From assembly GCF_000310225.1 (NCBI RefSeq), contig NZ_AMXF01000016.1, positions 1 through 39,238 of the forward strand: DNA of 39,238 nucleotides, given 5' to 3'. Positions within the stretch are counted from its first letter, which is position 1, and each line of letters opens with the position of its first letter. Positions 10,874 to 19,014 of this stretch are shown here, piece by piece. The notes under the pieces were generated by a model. That model was given only the letters and a program-made list of their open reading frames with translations, had not been told where the DNA came from and ran no database searches. The translations under genes were made by a program, and so were the position numbers. Source of the DNA: Thauera phenylacetica B4P. Lineage in GTDB: Bacteria > Pseudomonadota > Gammaproteobacteria > Burkholderiales > Rhodocyclaceae.

Positions 10874-10912
10874 AACGTCAGAAAAGACCGTGCGGTCGAC
10901 TTTTGATATTTC

Positions 10913-10937
10913 GTGCTGTCGCCTTCTGAAAGTGACA
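10913..10937 (-). repeat. Terminal inverted repeat IRi of the Tn5053-like element
   Basis: The complementary strand reads TGTCACTTTCAGAAGGCGAC then AGCAC, the counterpart of the left end at 2491-2515 with a few differences. The next bases rightward (GCGCG) do not match the bases left of the other end (GTTTG), so no target duplication remains. Confidence 0.9.
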
Positions 10938-11040
10938 GCGCGGCACGGGAATCAAGGCATTGCGATTCTCGAAAATAGTTCTTGAAATTCTATTCTTGAT
11001 TGCATATCATCTCAACGAGTTTCGATAAGAAAGGATGCGC

Positions 11041-11331
11041 ATGCGACCGTCTGTTGTGCTTGACATGAAGCGAAGCGCAGTGCGTGAAGCGGTAGGCCGC
11101 TTTCGCGCCGCGAACCCGCGCGTCTTCGGCTCGGTGCTGCATGGCACCGACCGGGATGGCAGCGACCTCGACCTGTTGGTCGATGCGCTGCCCGGTGCCA
11201 CGTTGTTGGACTTGGGCGATTTGGAAGAAGAACTGAAATCGCTGCTCGGCGTTGACGTCGATCTGCTGACTCCCGGCGACCTGCCGCCGAAGTTCCGGGC
11301 CAAGGTGCTCGCGGAGGCGCAACCGATATGA
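11041..11331 (+). CDS. mntA: MntA-type nucleotidyltransferase antitoxin
   Basis: A 96-residue minimal nucleotidyltransferase. The catalytic signature is Gly30-Ser31 followed after ten residues by Asp42-x-Asp44 (GSVLHGTDRDGSDLDLLVD). In the HepT/MntA system this enzyme adds AMP groups to a tyrosine of the HEPN toxin and so inactivates it. ATG at 11041 is preferred over the in-frame ATG at 11035 because the AAGAAAGG ribosome site then has a normal spacing of 6. It overlaps the toxin start by 4 bp (ATGA). Confidence 0.88.
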   Translation: MRPSVVLDMKRSAVREAVGRFRAANPRVFGSVLHGTDRDGSDLDLLVDALPGATLLDLGDLEEELKSLLGVDVDLLTPGDLPPKFRAKVLAEAQPI

Positions 11332-11714
11332 GCGAGAACCGCCTGCCCGATTACCTCGACCACATTCAGCAGGCCGCAACCGATGCGCGCAGCTTCGTGG
11401 AAGGGATGGCCAAGGACGACTTCTTGGCCGACAAGCGCACCCAGCAGGCCGTCATCATGAGCCTGATCGTCATCGGCGAGGCGGCCACAAAGGTGATGGA
11501 TGGCTACGTCGAGTTCACCCAGGCGCATGCCGACGTGCCGTGGCGCAGCATGCGCAATATGCGTAATCGCATGGCTCACGGCTATTTCGACATCAACCTC
11601 GATGTGGTGTGGGAGACGGTACAGGAATGGCTGCCGGCGTTGCTCCAGCAATTGCCCGCCGTGCGTCAGGATGCCGACGATGAAGACCGTAACGACAAAG
11701 GCATGGAGCCATGA
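11328..11714 (+). CDS. hepT: HepT-type HEPN ribonuclease toxin (DUF86)
   Basis: A 128-residue, mostly helical HEPN-domain protein. The active-site motif R-x4-H-x-Y is seen at Arg79, His84 and Tyr86 (RNRMAHGYF). The tyrosine is the residue modified by MntA in characterised pairs. HepT cleaves RNA and arrests growth when unmodified. Its start overlaps mntA, giving a two-gene toxin-antitoxin operon. Such pairs stabilise plasmids and islands; here it sits between two transposon ends. Confidence 0.88.
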   Translation: MSENRLPDYLDHIQQAATDARSFVEGMAKDDFLADKRTQQAVIMSLIVIGEAATKVMDGYVEFTQAHADVPWRSMRNMRNRMAHGYFDINLDVVWETVQEWLPALLQQLPAVRQDADDEDRNDKGMEP

Positions 11715-11729
11715 CCAATCAAGCCGCCG

Positions 11730-11903
11730 ATGTTCGGCCCCTCTGGCGTGTTCGATCCCGCGACCTATGAGCCGCGCTCGGGCAAGACCTTCTGGATGGC
11801 CGCAACGGACGTGAGTTCGCTGGTGGGCAAGGAGGCAGCAGCCGACACGCTCATCGGCAACTGCACGACCGCACGACCAGCCTCCCGTTCAAATTCGAGT
11901 TAG
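11730..11903 (+). pseudogene. Short remnant ORF, possibly of a conjugation or plasmid gene
   Basis: An open frame of 57 codons begins MFGPSGVFDPATYEPRSGKT and continues with VSSLVGKEAAADTLIGNC before it loses any domain-like pattern and stops. The middle segment resembles nucleotide-binding coupling or mating-pair ATPase sequences, but I cannot assign a family. It has no clear ribosome site and overlaps nothing else in the 236-bp gap between hepT and the cupin gene. It is probably a decayed fragment. Confidence 0.3.
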
Positions 11904-11950
11904 AACTCATATCCAGCCTGTCTGGGGGCACTGTGAAAGAGGGATCTCCG

Positions 11951-12307
11951 ATGACTGTTGAATCGAGAATATTTTCTGTAGCCGAGTATGTTCAGCCGTC
12001 CGAAGGCGAGCCTATTCGTTCCGTTGTGCTTGAAACCCGAGACTCAATTATCGTGGTTTGGCATGTCCATCCCGGGCAGGAAATTGCGGCTCACATTCAT
12101 CCTCACGGCCAAGACACGTGGACTGTTTTGTCGGGAATGGCTGATTACTTTCAGGGCAATGGGATTGTTCGTGCCCTCAGGGAAGGTGAGATAGCCGTGG
12201 CAAGACCGGGCCAAGTGCACGGGGCGCGAAATACAGGTACCGAGCCATTTGTGTTCGTCTCGGTTGTGGCATCAGCCAATGCCGGTTTCGTATTGGCTGA
12301 GCGATAG
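11951..12307 (+). CDS. Cupin-domain protein
   Basis: A 118-residue single-domain cupin. Cupin motif 1 is seen as HVHPGQEIAAHIHPHGQDTWTVLSG (residues about 36-60) with several metal-binding histidines, and motif 2 as ARPGQVHGARNTGTEPFVFVSV (about 88-109). Such proteins bind a metal and may be isomerases, dioxygenases or sensors; the substrate is unknown. ATG at 11951 is used because AGAGGGA lies 6-7 bp upstream. Codon use and base composition are less GC-rich than in the neighbouring genes, which suggests a separate origin. The 254 bp after it (12308-12561) contain no convincing gene. Confidence 0.8.
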   Translation: MTVESRIFSVAEYVQPSEGEPIRSVVLETRDSIIVVWHVHPGQEIAAHIHPHGQDTWTVLSGMADYFQGNGIVRALREGEIAVARPGQVHGARNTGTEPFVFVSVVASANAGFVLAER

Positions 12308-12561
12308 AGCCCAATCTCTGGAGTTGGTCCAATGAGCGGTCGGGGAGATAGGTAACAGACATGCAGCGGACACGGCTGCTAAACCAGGTCGCAAACCTCC
12401 TTGCGTCGCAGCGTGCCGCAAGCGACGCGATCAATCGAATGGGGTCGGCATGAGACTGAACACCATCCAGTTCCCGACCGCGTAGCCGCCTGTCCTGCCG
12501 ATCAGGTCTTGACCATCGACGCCTGGGATCAGTCCTGAATGTTCTTGGAGACCACTACGTT

Positions 12562-12888
12562 ATGAGCCGCAGCCGCCGCAAAACACCCATCGTCGGGCAC
12601 ACGACCTGCGGCAGCGAGCGCGAGGACAAGAAGCTCTGGCATCAGCGCTGGCGCACCCGTGAGCGCACGGCGCTGACCAGCGCGTCGCCCGAAGCCCTGA
12701 GCGCCCATCTGCCCCTGCTGGAAAACCAGGCCAGCAGCGTCTGGTCGATGGGCAAGGATGGCCGCTCCTACTGGCCCGTCAAGCGCCAGGCCGCCACGGC
12801 GGATCGCATCGCCAATCACAAGGGACGCAACCCGCAAGAACGCGCCTCCCTGAAAAAGCGCCTGCTGCGCAAGTGGATGAGCAAATGA
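12562..12888 (+). CDS. Conserved basic hypothetical protein
   Basis: A 108-residue, strongly basic protein beginning MSRSRRKTPIVGHTTCGSER. It has a tryptophan- and arginine-rich middle (KLWHQRWRTRERTAL) and a basic tail (RASLKKRLLRKWMSK). I recognise no enzyme family; similar small proteins occur on proteobacterial mobile elements. The stop overlaps the next start (ATGA), so it is the first gene of a translationally coupled operon that ends in a recombinase. Its basic character would suit nucleic-acid binding, but that is a guess. Confidence 0.7.
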   Translation: MSRSRRKTPIVGHTTCGSEREDKKLWHQRWRTRERTALTSASPEALSAHLPLLENQASSVWSMGKDGRSYWPVKRQAATADRIANHKGRNPQERASLKKRLLRKWMSK

Positions 12889-13385
12889 AGCTCTCCTTCC
12901 ATCAGCACATTGCGCTGTTCTGGATGATCGGTGCTCCGGGCGTCTTCGCGCCCGTGATCGAGAACGCCAAGCGGCCCGATGCCGGCGCCGTCATGGCGTG
13001 GGGTGTCGCGATCGTGGCGGTGATGATCCTCTTCACCCCTTTGCTGCTGCGCTGTCCACCATTCCGGCGCTGGTATGGCCGGACGGATGCGCTGTCGGAG
13101 CGGCAGCGCCAGGCGCTTGCCGAGCGCGGCCTGCGCCGCTACTACCAGACCGCTTTCGATGACGGCTACGTGCCCCGCGTGATGCCCTACGTGTGGCGCA
13201 TCATCTGGACGGTCGGCGGGTTGATGGCTGTGACCGCCGTACTGCCTACCAACACCGGACGGCCAGCCTTCGATGCCTTGGTGGTCTTCTCGACCTGGTA
13301 TCCGATAGGCGTGATGCTGCTGGTTTTCGCGTCGAGGCCCCTTGGCCGGTTGATTCGCCAAAGAGCACAGGAGCGGCGGAAATGA
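12885..13385 (+). CDS. Putative membrane protein, transposon-associated
   Basis: This 166-residue protein has about four hydrophobic segments: residues about 6-22, 33-55, 104-122 and 130-152. A charged cytoplasmic-looking stretch lies between the second and third (ERQRQALAERGLRRYYQTAF). ATG at 12885 overlaps the upstream stop by 4 bp, and its own stop overlaps the next start. No enzymatic motif is visible. It lies with two other unknown proteins in front of a serine recombinase, apparently as transposon cargo. Confidence 0.7.
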   Translation: MKLSFHQHIALFWMIGAPGVFAPVIENAKRPDAGAVMAWGVAIVAVMILFTPLLLRCPPFRRWYGRTDALSERQRQALAERGLRRYYQTAFDDGYVPRVMPYVWRIIWTVGGLMAVTAVLPTNTGRPAFDALVVFSTWYPIGVMLLVFASRPLGRLIRQRAQERRK

Positions 13386-13753
13386 GCACGTCAACCATCG
13401 AGGCGCTGGCCAGCGCCTGGGCAAGGATTGCCGAGGAAGCGGAATTCCCCGCTGACTACGAGGGGACTGCCACACCACAAGCGCATCGGGCTAGCGAAGC
13501 TATTCAGGAGCAGATTCGGGAGCGCATCGTCGCCACCAACGACATGCGGCTGTTCAGCCTGCTGCACCTGCTGGGTCAGGCGTCGCTGCGCATGGAGCAA
13601 GCGCTGTGGCCGGAGGATTACGAGCGGATGACGCGCGAGGTTGAGGAAGCCCTGCGGCAAGCCACCGACGCCAACGCCAGATCGTACACCCACGAAGAAG
13701 TGATGCAGGCGATGCAGGAACGCATCGACCGGGCGCGAGACAAGCCATGTTGA
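13382..13753 (+). CDS. Conserved hypothetical helical protein upstream of recombinase
   Basis: A 123-residue acidic protein, predicted mostly helical, with many Ala and Glu residues and the run EQIRERIVATNDMRLFSLLH in the middle. It has no signal peptide, membrane segment or cysteine-rich motif. It starts inside the end of the membrane-protein gene (ATGA) and overlaps the recombinase gene by 7 bp, so all four genes are probably cotranscribed and coupled. Function is unknown. Confidence 0.65.
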   Translation: MSTSTIEALASAWARIAEEAEFPADYEGTATPQAHRASEAIQEQIRERIVATNDMRLFSLLHLLGQASLRMEQALWPEDYERMTREVEEALRQATDANARSYTHEEVMQAMQERIDRARDKPC

Positions 13754-14304
13754 TTGGCTATGCGCGCGTCTCGACGCAGGATCAGAACCTGGAGCTGCAA
13801 CGCGAAGCCTTGAGCAAGGCCGGATGTAAAAAGGTCTTCGAGGACAAGGTGAGTGGCACGCGGGCAGACCGGCCTGGCTTGGCCAAGACGCTCGAAATGC
13901 TGCGCGAAGGCGATACTTTGGTCGTCTGGAAGCTCGACCGGCTGGGCCGGTCGGTCAAGCAACTGGTCGATCTGGTCGGCGATCTGCACAAGCACGGTGT
14001 CCAGTTCAGGAGCCTCACCGACTCCATCGACACCGGCACACCATCCGGGCGGTTCTTCTTCCACGTCATGGCGAGCCTTGCCGAAATGGAGCGCGAGCTG
14101 ACCGTCGAGCGCACCCGCGCCGGGCTGGAAGTCGCCAAGCAGCTCGGCCGCAAAGGCGGCCGCAAGCCGAAGATGACCGACAGCAAGATCGAGTCGGCCA
14201 AGAAGCTGCTGGCCAGCGGGGTGCCGCCCAAGGACGTGGCCAAGAACCTCGGCGTGTCCATTCCGACGCTGTACCGCTGGGTGCCAGCCTCCACGCACGC
14301 TTAG
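13747..14304 (+). CDS. Serine recombinase (resolvase/invertase family)
   Basis: A 185-residue small serine recombinase. The catalytic domain starts [13 protein letters not shown] (Ser9) and contains [19 protein letters not shown] and the [18 protein letters not shown] helix. The C terminus has a helix-turn-helix ([19 protein letters not shown]). Sequence style is that of Tn3-family TnpR or Pin-like invertases. Its TAG stop codon (14302-14304) lies inside the 38-bp terminal repeat, so the gene abuts the transposon end. No tnpA of the same element is present between 10938 and this gene, so the element looks incomplete. Confidence 0.9.
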   Translation: MLIGYARVSTQDQNLELQREALSKAGCKKVFEDKVSGTRADRPGLAKTLEMLREGDTLVVWKLDRLGRSVKQLVDLVGDLHKHGVQFRSLTDSIDTGTPSGRFFFHVMASLAEMERELTVERTRAGLEVAKQLGRKGGRKPKMTDSKIESAKKLLASGVPPKDVAKNLGVSIPTLYRWVPASTHA

Positions 14305-14337
14305 CGTGCTTTATTTTCCGTTTTCTGAGACGACCCC
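14300..14337 (-). repeat. Tn21-type 38-bp terminal inverted repeat (orphan end)
   Basis: The plus strand begins CTTAGCGTGCTTTATTTTCC and ends GAGACGACCCC, an intact-looking Tn21-subgroup end facing right. It is a direct copy (36 of 38 identical) of the remnant at 10836-10873. The matching opposite-facing end was not found in the window. Confidence 0.9.
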
Positions 14338-14406
14338 TGCATACGCCATGTGCCGGGTACGGGGCGTACTGTAGAAAACCGTTCACGTCGAATCGCGAAC
14401 AGCCCG

Positions 14407-14422
14407 ATTACGAATTCGTAAT
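14407..14422. promoter_or_regulatory. Perfect 16-bp palindrome upstream of the response regulator
   Basis: ATTACGAATTCGTAAT is a perfect palindrome ending 34 bp before the start of the response regulator gene. It contains the arrangement TTAC-N6-GTAA, a form seen in operators of copper, zinc and cadmium two-component systems. Autoregulation is a reasonable inference. Confidence 0.55.
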
Positions 14423-14456
14423 GTCGACGCGCCACCGCCTCCGCGATAATTCGTGC

Positions 14457-15143
14457 ATGAAGATCCTGGTCGTCGAAGACGAGCCGAAGCTCGCCGAATA
14501 CTTGCGCAAGGCGCTGACCGAAAACAGCTACGTCGTCGATGTCGCGCACAGCGGCACCGAGGGGCGCTATCTCGCGATCGAAGGGCATTACGACCTCGTC
14601 CTGCTCGATGTCATGCTGCCGGGCCTGGACGGCTTCGCCGTCTTGCGCGAACTGCGGCGCGGCAAGCACGTACCGGTGCTGATGCTCACCGCGCGGGACA
14701 AGGTGGAGGATCGCGTGAAGGGGCTGCAGGCGGGTGCCGACGACTATCTTGTGAAACCCTTTGCCCTGTCCGAACTGCTCGCACGCGTCCAGGCGCTGTT
14801 ACGGCGTGGCGCCATTCCGACGGCCGGTCAAGATCTCACGGTCCTCAGGCTGGCCGACCTCGAACTCGATCTCGTGCGGCGCAAGGCGTCGCGCGCCGGA
14901 CAACGGCTCGATCTGACGGCCAAGGAATTCACACTGCTGACCTTGTTGTTGCGCCGGCACGGTCAGGTGCTGTCGCGCACCGCGCTGGCCGAGCAGGTGT
15001 GGGACATGAACTTCGAGAGCAATACGAATGTCGTGGAGGTTGCGGTACGGCGCTTGCGCAGCAAGCTCGATGACCCCTTCGCGAAGAAGCTGCTGCACAC
15101 CGTGCGCGGCATGGGCTACGTGCTGGAAGACCGGGAACCCTGA
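14457..15143 (+). CDS. Heavy-metal response regulator, OmpR/CzcR type
   Basis: This 228-residue response regulator has an N-terminal receiver domain with phosphoacceptor Asp51 (LLLDVMLPG), Thr78 and Lys100 (DDYLVKPF). The C-terminal OmpR-type winged helix includes [19 protein letters not shown] and [14 protein letters not shown]. It matches the CzcR/CusR/CopR group. The partner histidine kinase starts 2 bp after its stop. With cadA and cadR nearby it most likely responds to periplasmic zinc or cadmium. The target genes may be the efflux genes here or elsewhere in the genome. Confidence 0.9.
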   Translation: MKILVVEDEPKLAEYLRKALTENSYVVDVAHSGTEGRYLAIEGHYDLVLLDVMLPGLDGFAVLRELRRGKHVPVLMLTARDKVEDRVKGLQAGADDYLVKPFALSELLARVQALLRRGAIPTAGQDLTVLRLADLELDLVRRKASRAGQRLDLTAKEFTLLTLLLRRHGQVLSRTALAEQVWDMNFESNTNVVEVAVRRLRSKLDDPFAKKLLHTVRGMGYVLEDREP

Positions 15144-15145
15144 GG

Positions 15146-16483
15146 ATGCGCAATCCGCGTTCGCTGGGCCGCTGGCTGTCATGGTGGCTCGCGGTACAGA
15201 CCTTCATCGGACTCGGATTCGTCTGCGTCGTCGTGTATGTGGCCACCAGCCTCAACTTTTCTGCGAAGCAGACCGAGGAGCTTCGGCACAAGCAGGACGT
15301 GATCCGCCACCTTGTTCGTGAGATCGCGACACCGGAGGAACTGCCGAGCCTACGTCACAAGCTCGACGATTTCTTCATCGGCCATGCCGACCTCAAACTG
15401 CGGCTGACCGAGGGCGCCGAGACGCTCCTGTACATGACGCCGCCGGCCCCCGAGCCCCCCGCGCACCTGCGTCGGGTTGAATTCGAGATCCCTTCACCGT
15501 GGTCGGGCACGGCCGTGCTGCGTGCCGAATTGGCGCTCGACAGCAGTTCCGATGCCCAATTGCTGAGGCAACTGGCGTGGACGTTACTGGCGAGTGCGCT
15601 GGCCGGCGCCGTGGTCGTCTCCGCCGGGGGGGCGTGGCTCGTGCAACGCGCGCTGCTGCCCGTTCGCGACCTGGCTCGGCAAGCCGCCGCGCTCAGTCCG
15701 GAAAACGTCGGACAGCCGCTGGATGGTTCCGCGCAGGCGCAGGAACTGCAGCCGCTGGTCGCGCAGTTCAACGCGCTGCTCGTGCGGCTGGACAACGCAT
15801 ACTGGCAACTGGAAGGCTTCAATGCGGACGTCGCCCATGAACTGCGTACGCCGCTGGCGACACTGATCGGCGAGACCGAACTCGCCCTGAGCCGCGAACG
15901 CGGCATTCCCGAGTTGCGGGACGTGCTGGGATCGAACCTCGAGGACCTGCACCGCCTGGCGAGTCTCGTCAATGACATGCTGTTCCTGTCGAAGGCCGAT
16001 CGCGGCGAGCGGGCGCGCCGAAGCCCTGTCGGCAGCCTCGCCGCTCTTGCGACCGAGGTGGTCGAATTCCACGATGCAGCACTCCAGGAGGCGGGCGTCA
16101 GCGTTCGGGTTTGCGGGGACGGCGGCGGCGGCTTTGATGCGGGTTTGTTGCGGCGGGCGATATCGAACCTCCTCGCCAACGCGACCCGTTTTGCGGAGCG
16201 CGGGTCGATGGTTGACGTCGACATCGAGCCGGACGCTGCCGGCGGCGTTCGCCTGTCCGTCAGCAACGTCGGGCCGGTGATTCCTGCGGAACATCTTCCA
16301 CGCCTGTTCGACCGCTTCTACCGGGCGGACGCGGCGCGCGAACACGGAAGCACCAATCACGGACTCGGATTGTCGATCGTCGCAGCGATCGCGCGCATGC
16401 ATGGCGGCAAGCCGTTCGCCCGATCGGCCGCCGGCAGGACGACGATCGGTTTCAGTATTCTTGCATTTGCCTCAAGCCGGTAA
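15146..16483 (+). CDS. Heavy-metal sensor histidine kinase, CzcS type
   Basis: A 445-residue membrane sensor kinase. Membrane helices at about 11-36 and 143-168 enclose a periplasmic sensor region. A HAMP-like segment follows (LLPVRDLARQAAAL), then the H-box with His231 (DVAHELRTPLATL), the N-box (AISNLLANATRFAE) and the G-box (HGLGLSIVAAI). It would phosphorylate the response regulator encoded 2 bp upstream. It converges with cadA, leaving only 18 bp between the stops. The metal it senses is inferred from its neighbours. Confidence 0.9.
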   Translation: MRNPRSLGRWLSWWLAVQTFIGLGFVCVVVYVATSLNFSAKQTEELRHKQDVIRHLVREIATPEELPSLRHKLDDFFIGHADLKLRLTEGAETLLYMTPPAPEPPAHLRRVEFEIPSPWSGTAVLRAELALDSSSDAQLLRQLAWTLLASALAGAVVVSAGGAWLVQRALLPVRDLARQAAALSPENVGQPLDGSAQAQELQPLVAQFNALLVRLDNAYWQLEGFNADVAHELRTPLATLIGETELALSRERGIPELRDVLGSNLEDLHRLASLVNDMLFLSKADRGERARRSPVGSLAALATEVVEFHDAALQEAGVSVRVCGDGGGGFDAGLLRRAISNLLANATRFAERGSMVDVDIEPDAAGGVRLSVSNVGPVIPAEHLPRLFDRFYRADAAREHGSTNHGLGLSIVAAIARMHGGKPFARSAAGRTTIGFSILAFASSR

Positions 16484-16501
16484 GCCGTCCAAGTGTGCCG
16501 G

Positions 16502-18904
16502 TTATCTCCGCAACAAGCGGAGTCCATTTGCCACGACCAGCAAACTCGCCCCCATGTCCGCGAATACCGCCATCCACATCGTGGCCTGCCCGCTCACGGT
16601 GAGCAGCAGAAACCCCGCCTTGATGCCGAGCGCCACTACGATGTTCTGGATCAGCACGTCGGATGTGGCCTGTGACAGGCGCACGAAGGCGGGGATCTTG
16701 CGCAGGTCGTCGTCCATCAACGCCACGTCCGCGGTCTCGATCGCGGTGTCCGTGCCCGCCGCCCCCATCGCGAAACCGATGTCCGCGCGGGCCAGCGAGG
16801 GTGCGTCGTTGATGCCGTCTCCCACCATGCCGACCTTGCCCCCCTTCCGGTGCGTCAGCAGTGATTCGATGGTGCTGAGTTTGTCTTCCGGCAGCAGATT
16901 GCCCCTTGCCTCGTCGATACCCACCGCGCGGGCAATCGCTTCGGCCGTGTGAGTGTTATCGCCGGTGAGCATCAGCGTCTTCACCCCCAGGGAATGCAGA
17001 TCGGCAATCGCCTGACGGCTCGTCTCGCGCAGCGTGTCGGCGACGGCGAAGATGGCCAGCACCTCTGCATGGTTCGCCAAGAGTACGGCCGTCTTGCCTT
17101 GGCGCTCGAGCGTGTCGAGCGCTTTTTCGATGTCGGGTGAGCACAGGCCGATTTCCTCGATCAGTCGATGGTTGCCGAGCTGATAGACGTGACCATCAAT
17201 GCCGCCACGCACGCCGCGGCCCGGAATGGCGGCGAAATCGGCGACCTCGCGCAACACCCATCCCATTTCAACCGCGGCACGGGCGATCGCCAGCGAGACC
17301 GGATGATCCGAGCGCGCCGCGAGACTGCCTGCCAGGATATGCGCCTGGTTCGCGTCGCCGCTCAGCACCATGAAGTCCGTCTGGGCGGGCCTGCCGTGCG
17401 TAATCGTGCCGGTCTTGTCGAGCGCCAGCGTGGCGAGCTTGCGCCCCTCTTCGAGATAGACGCCACCTTTCACCAGAATGCCCTTGCGGGCGGCCGCGGC
17501 GAGACCGCTGACTATCGTGACCGGCGTCGAGATCACCAAGGCACACGGACAGGCAATCACCAGCAGCACCAGCGCCTTGTAGATCCAGTCCATCCACGCG
17601 CCGTCGAAAGCTAGCGGTGGCACGATGGCCACCAGCAGCGCGCCGGCGAACACGACGGGCGTGTAGATCCGGGCGAACCGGTCGACGAAGCGCTGGGTGG
17701 GCGCGCGGCTGCCCTGGGCCGATTCGACCGCGTGGATGATGCGGGCCAGGGTGGAATGGCTCGCCTCCGCTGTCACGCGATATTCCAGCGATCCCGCTTC
17801 ATTGATCGTTCCGGCGAACACGTTGTCGCCTTCGGCCTTATCGACCGGCAGGCTCTCGCCGGTGATGGGCGCCTGATTGACCGTCGAACGTCCGCTGATC
17901 ACCACGCCGTCGAGCGCAATCCGCTCACCGGGGCGCACGCGCACCACGGCCTCCAGCGGCACCGTCTTGGCCGGCATGGTTACCCACCTTCCATCGCCCT
18001 GGCATACGGTCGCAGTGTCGGGCGCGAGTTCCAGCAAGCCGCGAATCGCATTGCGCGCCCGATCGAGCGATTTCGCTTCGATCACCTCGGCCAGCGTGAA
18101 CAGGAACATCACCATGGCCGCTTCCGGCCAGTGTCCGATGAGCATCGCGCCGGTCACGGCAATCGACATGAGTGCGTTGATGTTGAGATTGCGATGCCTG
18201 AGCGCGATCCAGCCTTTCTTGTAGGTCGCCAGACCGCCACTGAGGATCGACACCAGCGCGAGAGCCAGGACGGTCCAGTGGTCACCGCCGTTGAGCCAAT
18301 ACACCCCCTCGGCCAACGTCGCGGTGACTCCGGCCAGCGCCATCGGCCACCAGTGGGTCTTGGGCGCGGGTTTGATCGGCGGCGCTGCGCTCTCCGTGCC
18401 TGCCGATTCGACCTTCGCTTCGAGACCAATGGCTTTCAGGGCGCCGAGGACCGCTTCCAATGCTCCCGGACGATGCGTCACGCTCAGCCGACGCTGGACG
18501 AGGTTGAAATCGAGCGCCGCCACTCCAGCCATGCCAGCGAGCTTGCTCCGGATCAACGCCTCCTCGGTCGGACAGTCCATCCCGGCGATCGCGAGCGTCG
18601 TGCGCACGGCAGCAGTGGTCTTATCGATGCGCTGTGCCGGCGCACCGATGGCTGGCACGGCGGCGTCGGCCGCGACCGGCGGGTCGGGGCGATCGCTCAC
18701 GTCCGACCTTTGCCGGGTCACGGTGAGGTCGAGTCCCGTCACGCCGTCGAGGGGTTCAAGATTGTTGCGGACCAGCGCCGCATCGGTGGGGCAGTCCGTG
18801 CTGTCGACGCCGTATAGCTTCCCGTTGGGGCCGTCGGGGGACGAATCACCCGGCGACTGCGACACGATGGAACATCCGCAACTACCAACACTGCATTTGC
18901 TCAT
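16502..18904 (-). CDS. cadA: Cd(II)/Zn(II)/Pb(II)-exporting P-type ATPase CadA
   Basis: An 800-residue P1B-type ATPase that pumps divalent soft metals out of the cytoplasm. The N terminus is cysteine-rich (CSVGSCGCS). A degenerate metal-binding domain follows (DCPTDAALVRN, Cys38), then a second one (GMDCPTEEALIRS, Cys111). The core has the Cys452-Pro-Cys454 membrane motif (IACPCAL), the phosphorylated Asp496 in DKTGT, and GDGINDAPSLA with membrane helices at the C terminus. It is divergent from cadR and controlled by the promoter at 18934-18964. Confidence 0.95.
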   Translation of the reverse strand: MSKCSVGSCGCSIVSQSPGDSSPDGPNGKLYGVDSTDCPTDAALVRNNLEPLDGVTGLDLTVTRQRSDVSDRPDPPVAADAAVPAIGAPAQRIDKTTAAVRTTLAIAGMDCPTEEALIRSKLAGMAGVAALDFNLVQRRLSVTHRPGALEAVLGALKAIGLEAKVESAGTESAAPPIKPAPKTHWWPMALAGVTATLAEGVYWLNGGDHWTVLALALVSILSGGLATYKKGWIALRHRNLNINALMSIAVTGAMLIGHWPEAAMVMFLFTLAEVIEAKSLDRARNAIRGLLELAPDTATVCQGDGRWVTMPAKTVPLEAVVRVRPGERIALDGVVISGRSTVNQAPITGESLPVDKAEGDNVFAGTINEAGSLEYRVTAEASHSTLARIIHAVESAQGSRAPTQRFVDRFARIYTPVVFAGALLVAIVPPLAFDGAWMDWIYKALVLLVIACPCALVISTPVTIVSGLAAAARKGILVKGGVYLEEGRKLATLALDKTGTITHGRPAQTDFMVLSGDANQAHILAGSLAARSDHPVSLAIARAAVEMGWVLREVADFAAIPGRGVRGGIDGHVYQLGNHRLIEEIGLCSPDIEKALDTLERQGKTAVLLANHAEVLAIFAVADTLRETSRQAIADLHSLGVKTLMLTGDNTHTAEAIARAVGIDEARGNLLPEDKLSTIESLLTHRKGGKVGMVGDGINDAPSLARADIGFAMGAAGTDTAIETADVALMDDDLRKIPAFVRLSQATSDVLIQNIVVALGIKAGFLLLTVSGQATMWMAVFADMGASLLVVANGLRLLRR

Positions 18905-18933
18905 GCTTGGTTCCCCTGTCTGGACTTGCAGTC

Positions 18934-18964
18934 ATTTAACAATCCGTAGTCACTACAGAGTCAA
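18934..18964 (-). promoter_or_regulatory. cadA promoter with CadR operator
   Basis: On the minus strand -35 TTGACT (18964-18959) and -10 TTAAAT (18939-18934) are 19 bp apart, the spacing required for activation by MerR-family regulators. The spacer holds the dyad CTGTAGT-G-ACTACGG. The arrangement closely parallels the mer promoter in the same window. Confidence 0.88.
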
Positions 18965-19014
18965 GGACCTAGAATGCCGGTAGGATCTTCCTTCCCGCCT
19001 GGAGGACAAGCACG

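Noticed and set aside
11927..11945. GGGGGCACTGTGAAAGAG as an alternative left end
   Set aside because: Only the G-run and ACTGT match the right end; the following bases do not.
14361..14390. GGGGCGTACTGTAG as left end of the cadmium transposon
   Set aside because: It shares GGGG and a short ACTGTA with the right end but the rest does not align, so it cannot be called an inverted repeat.
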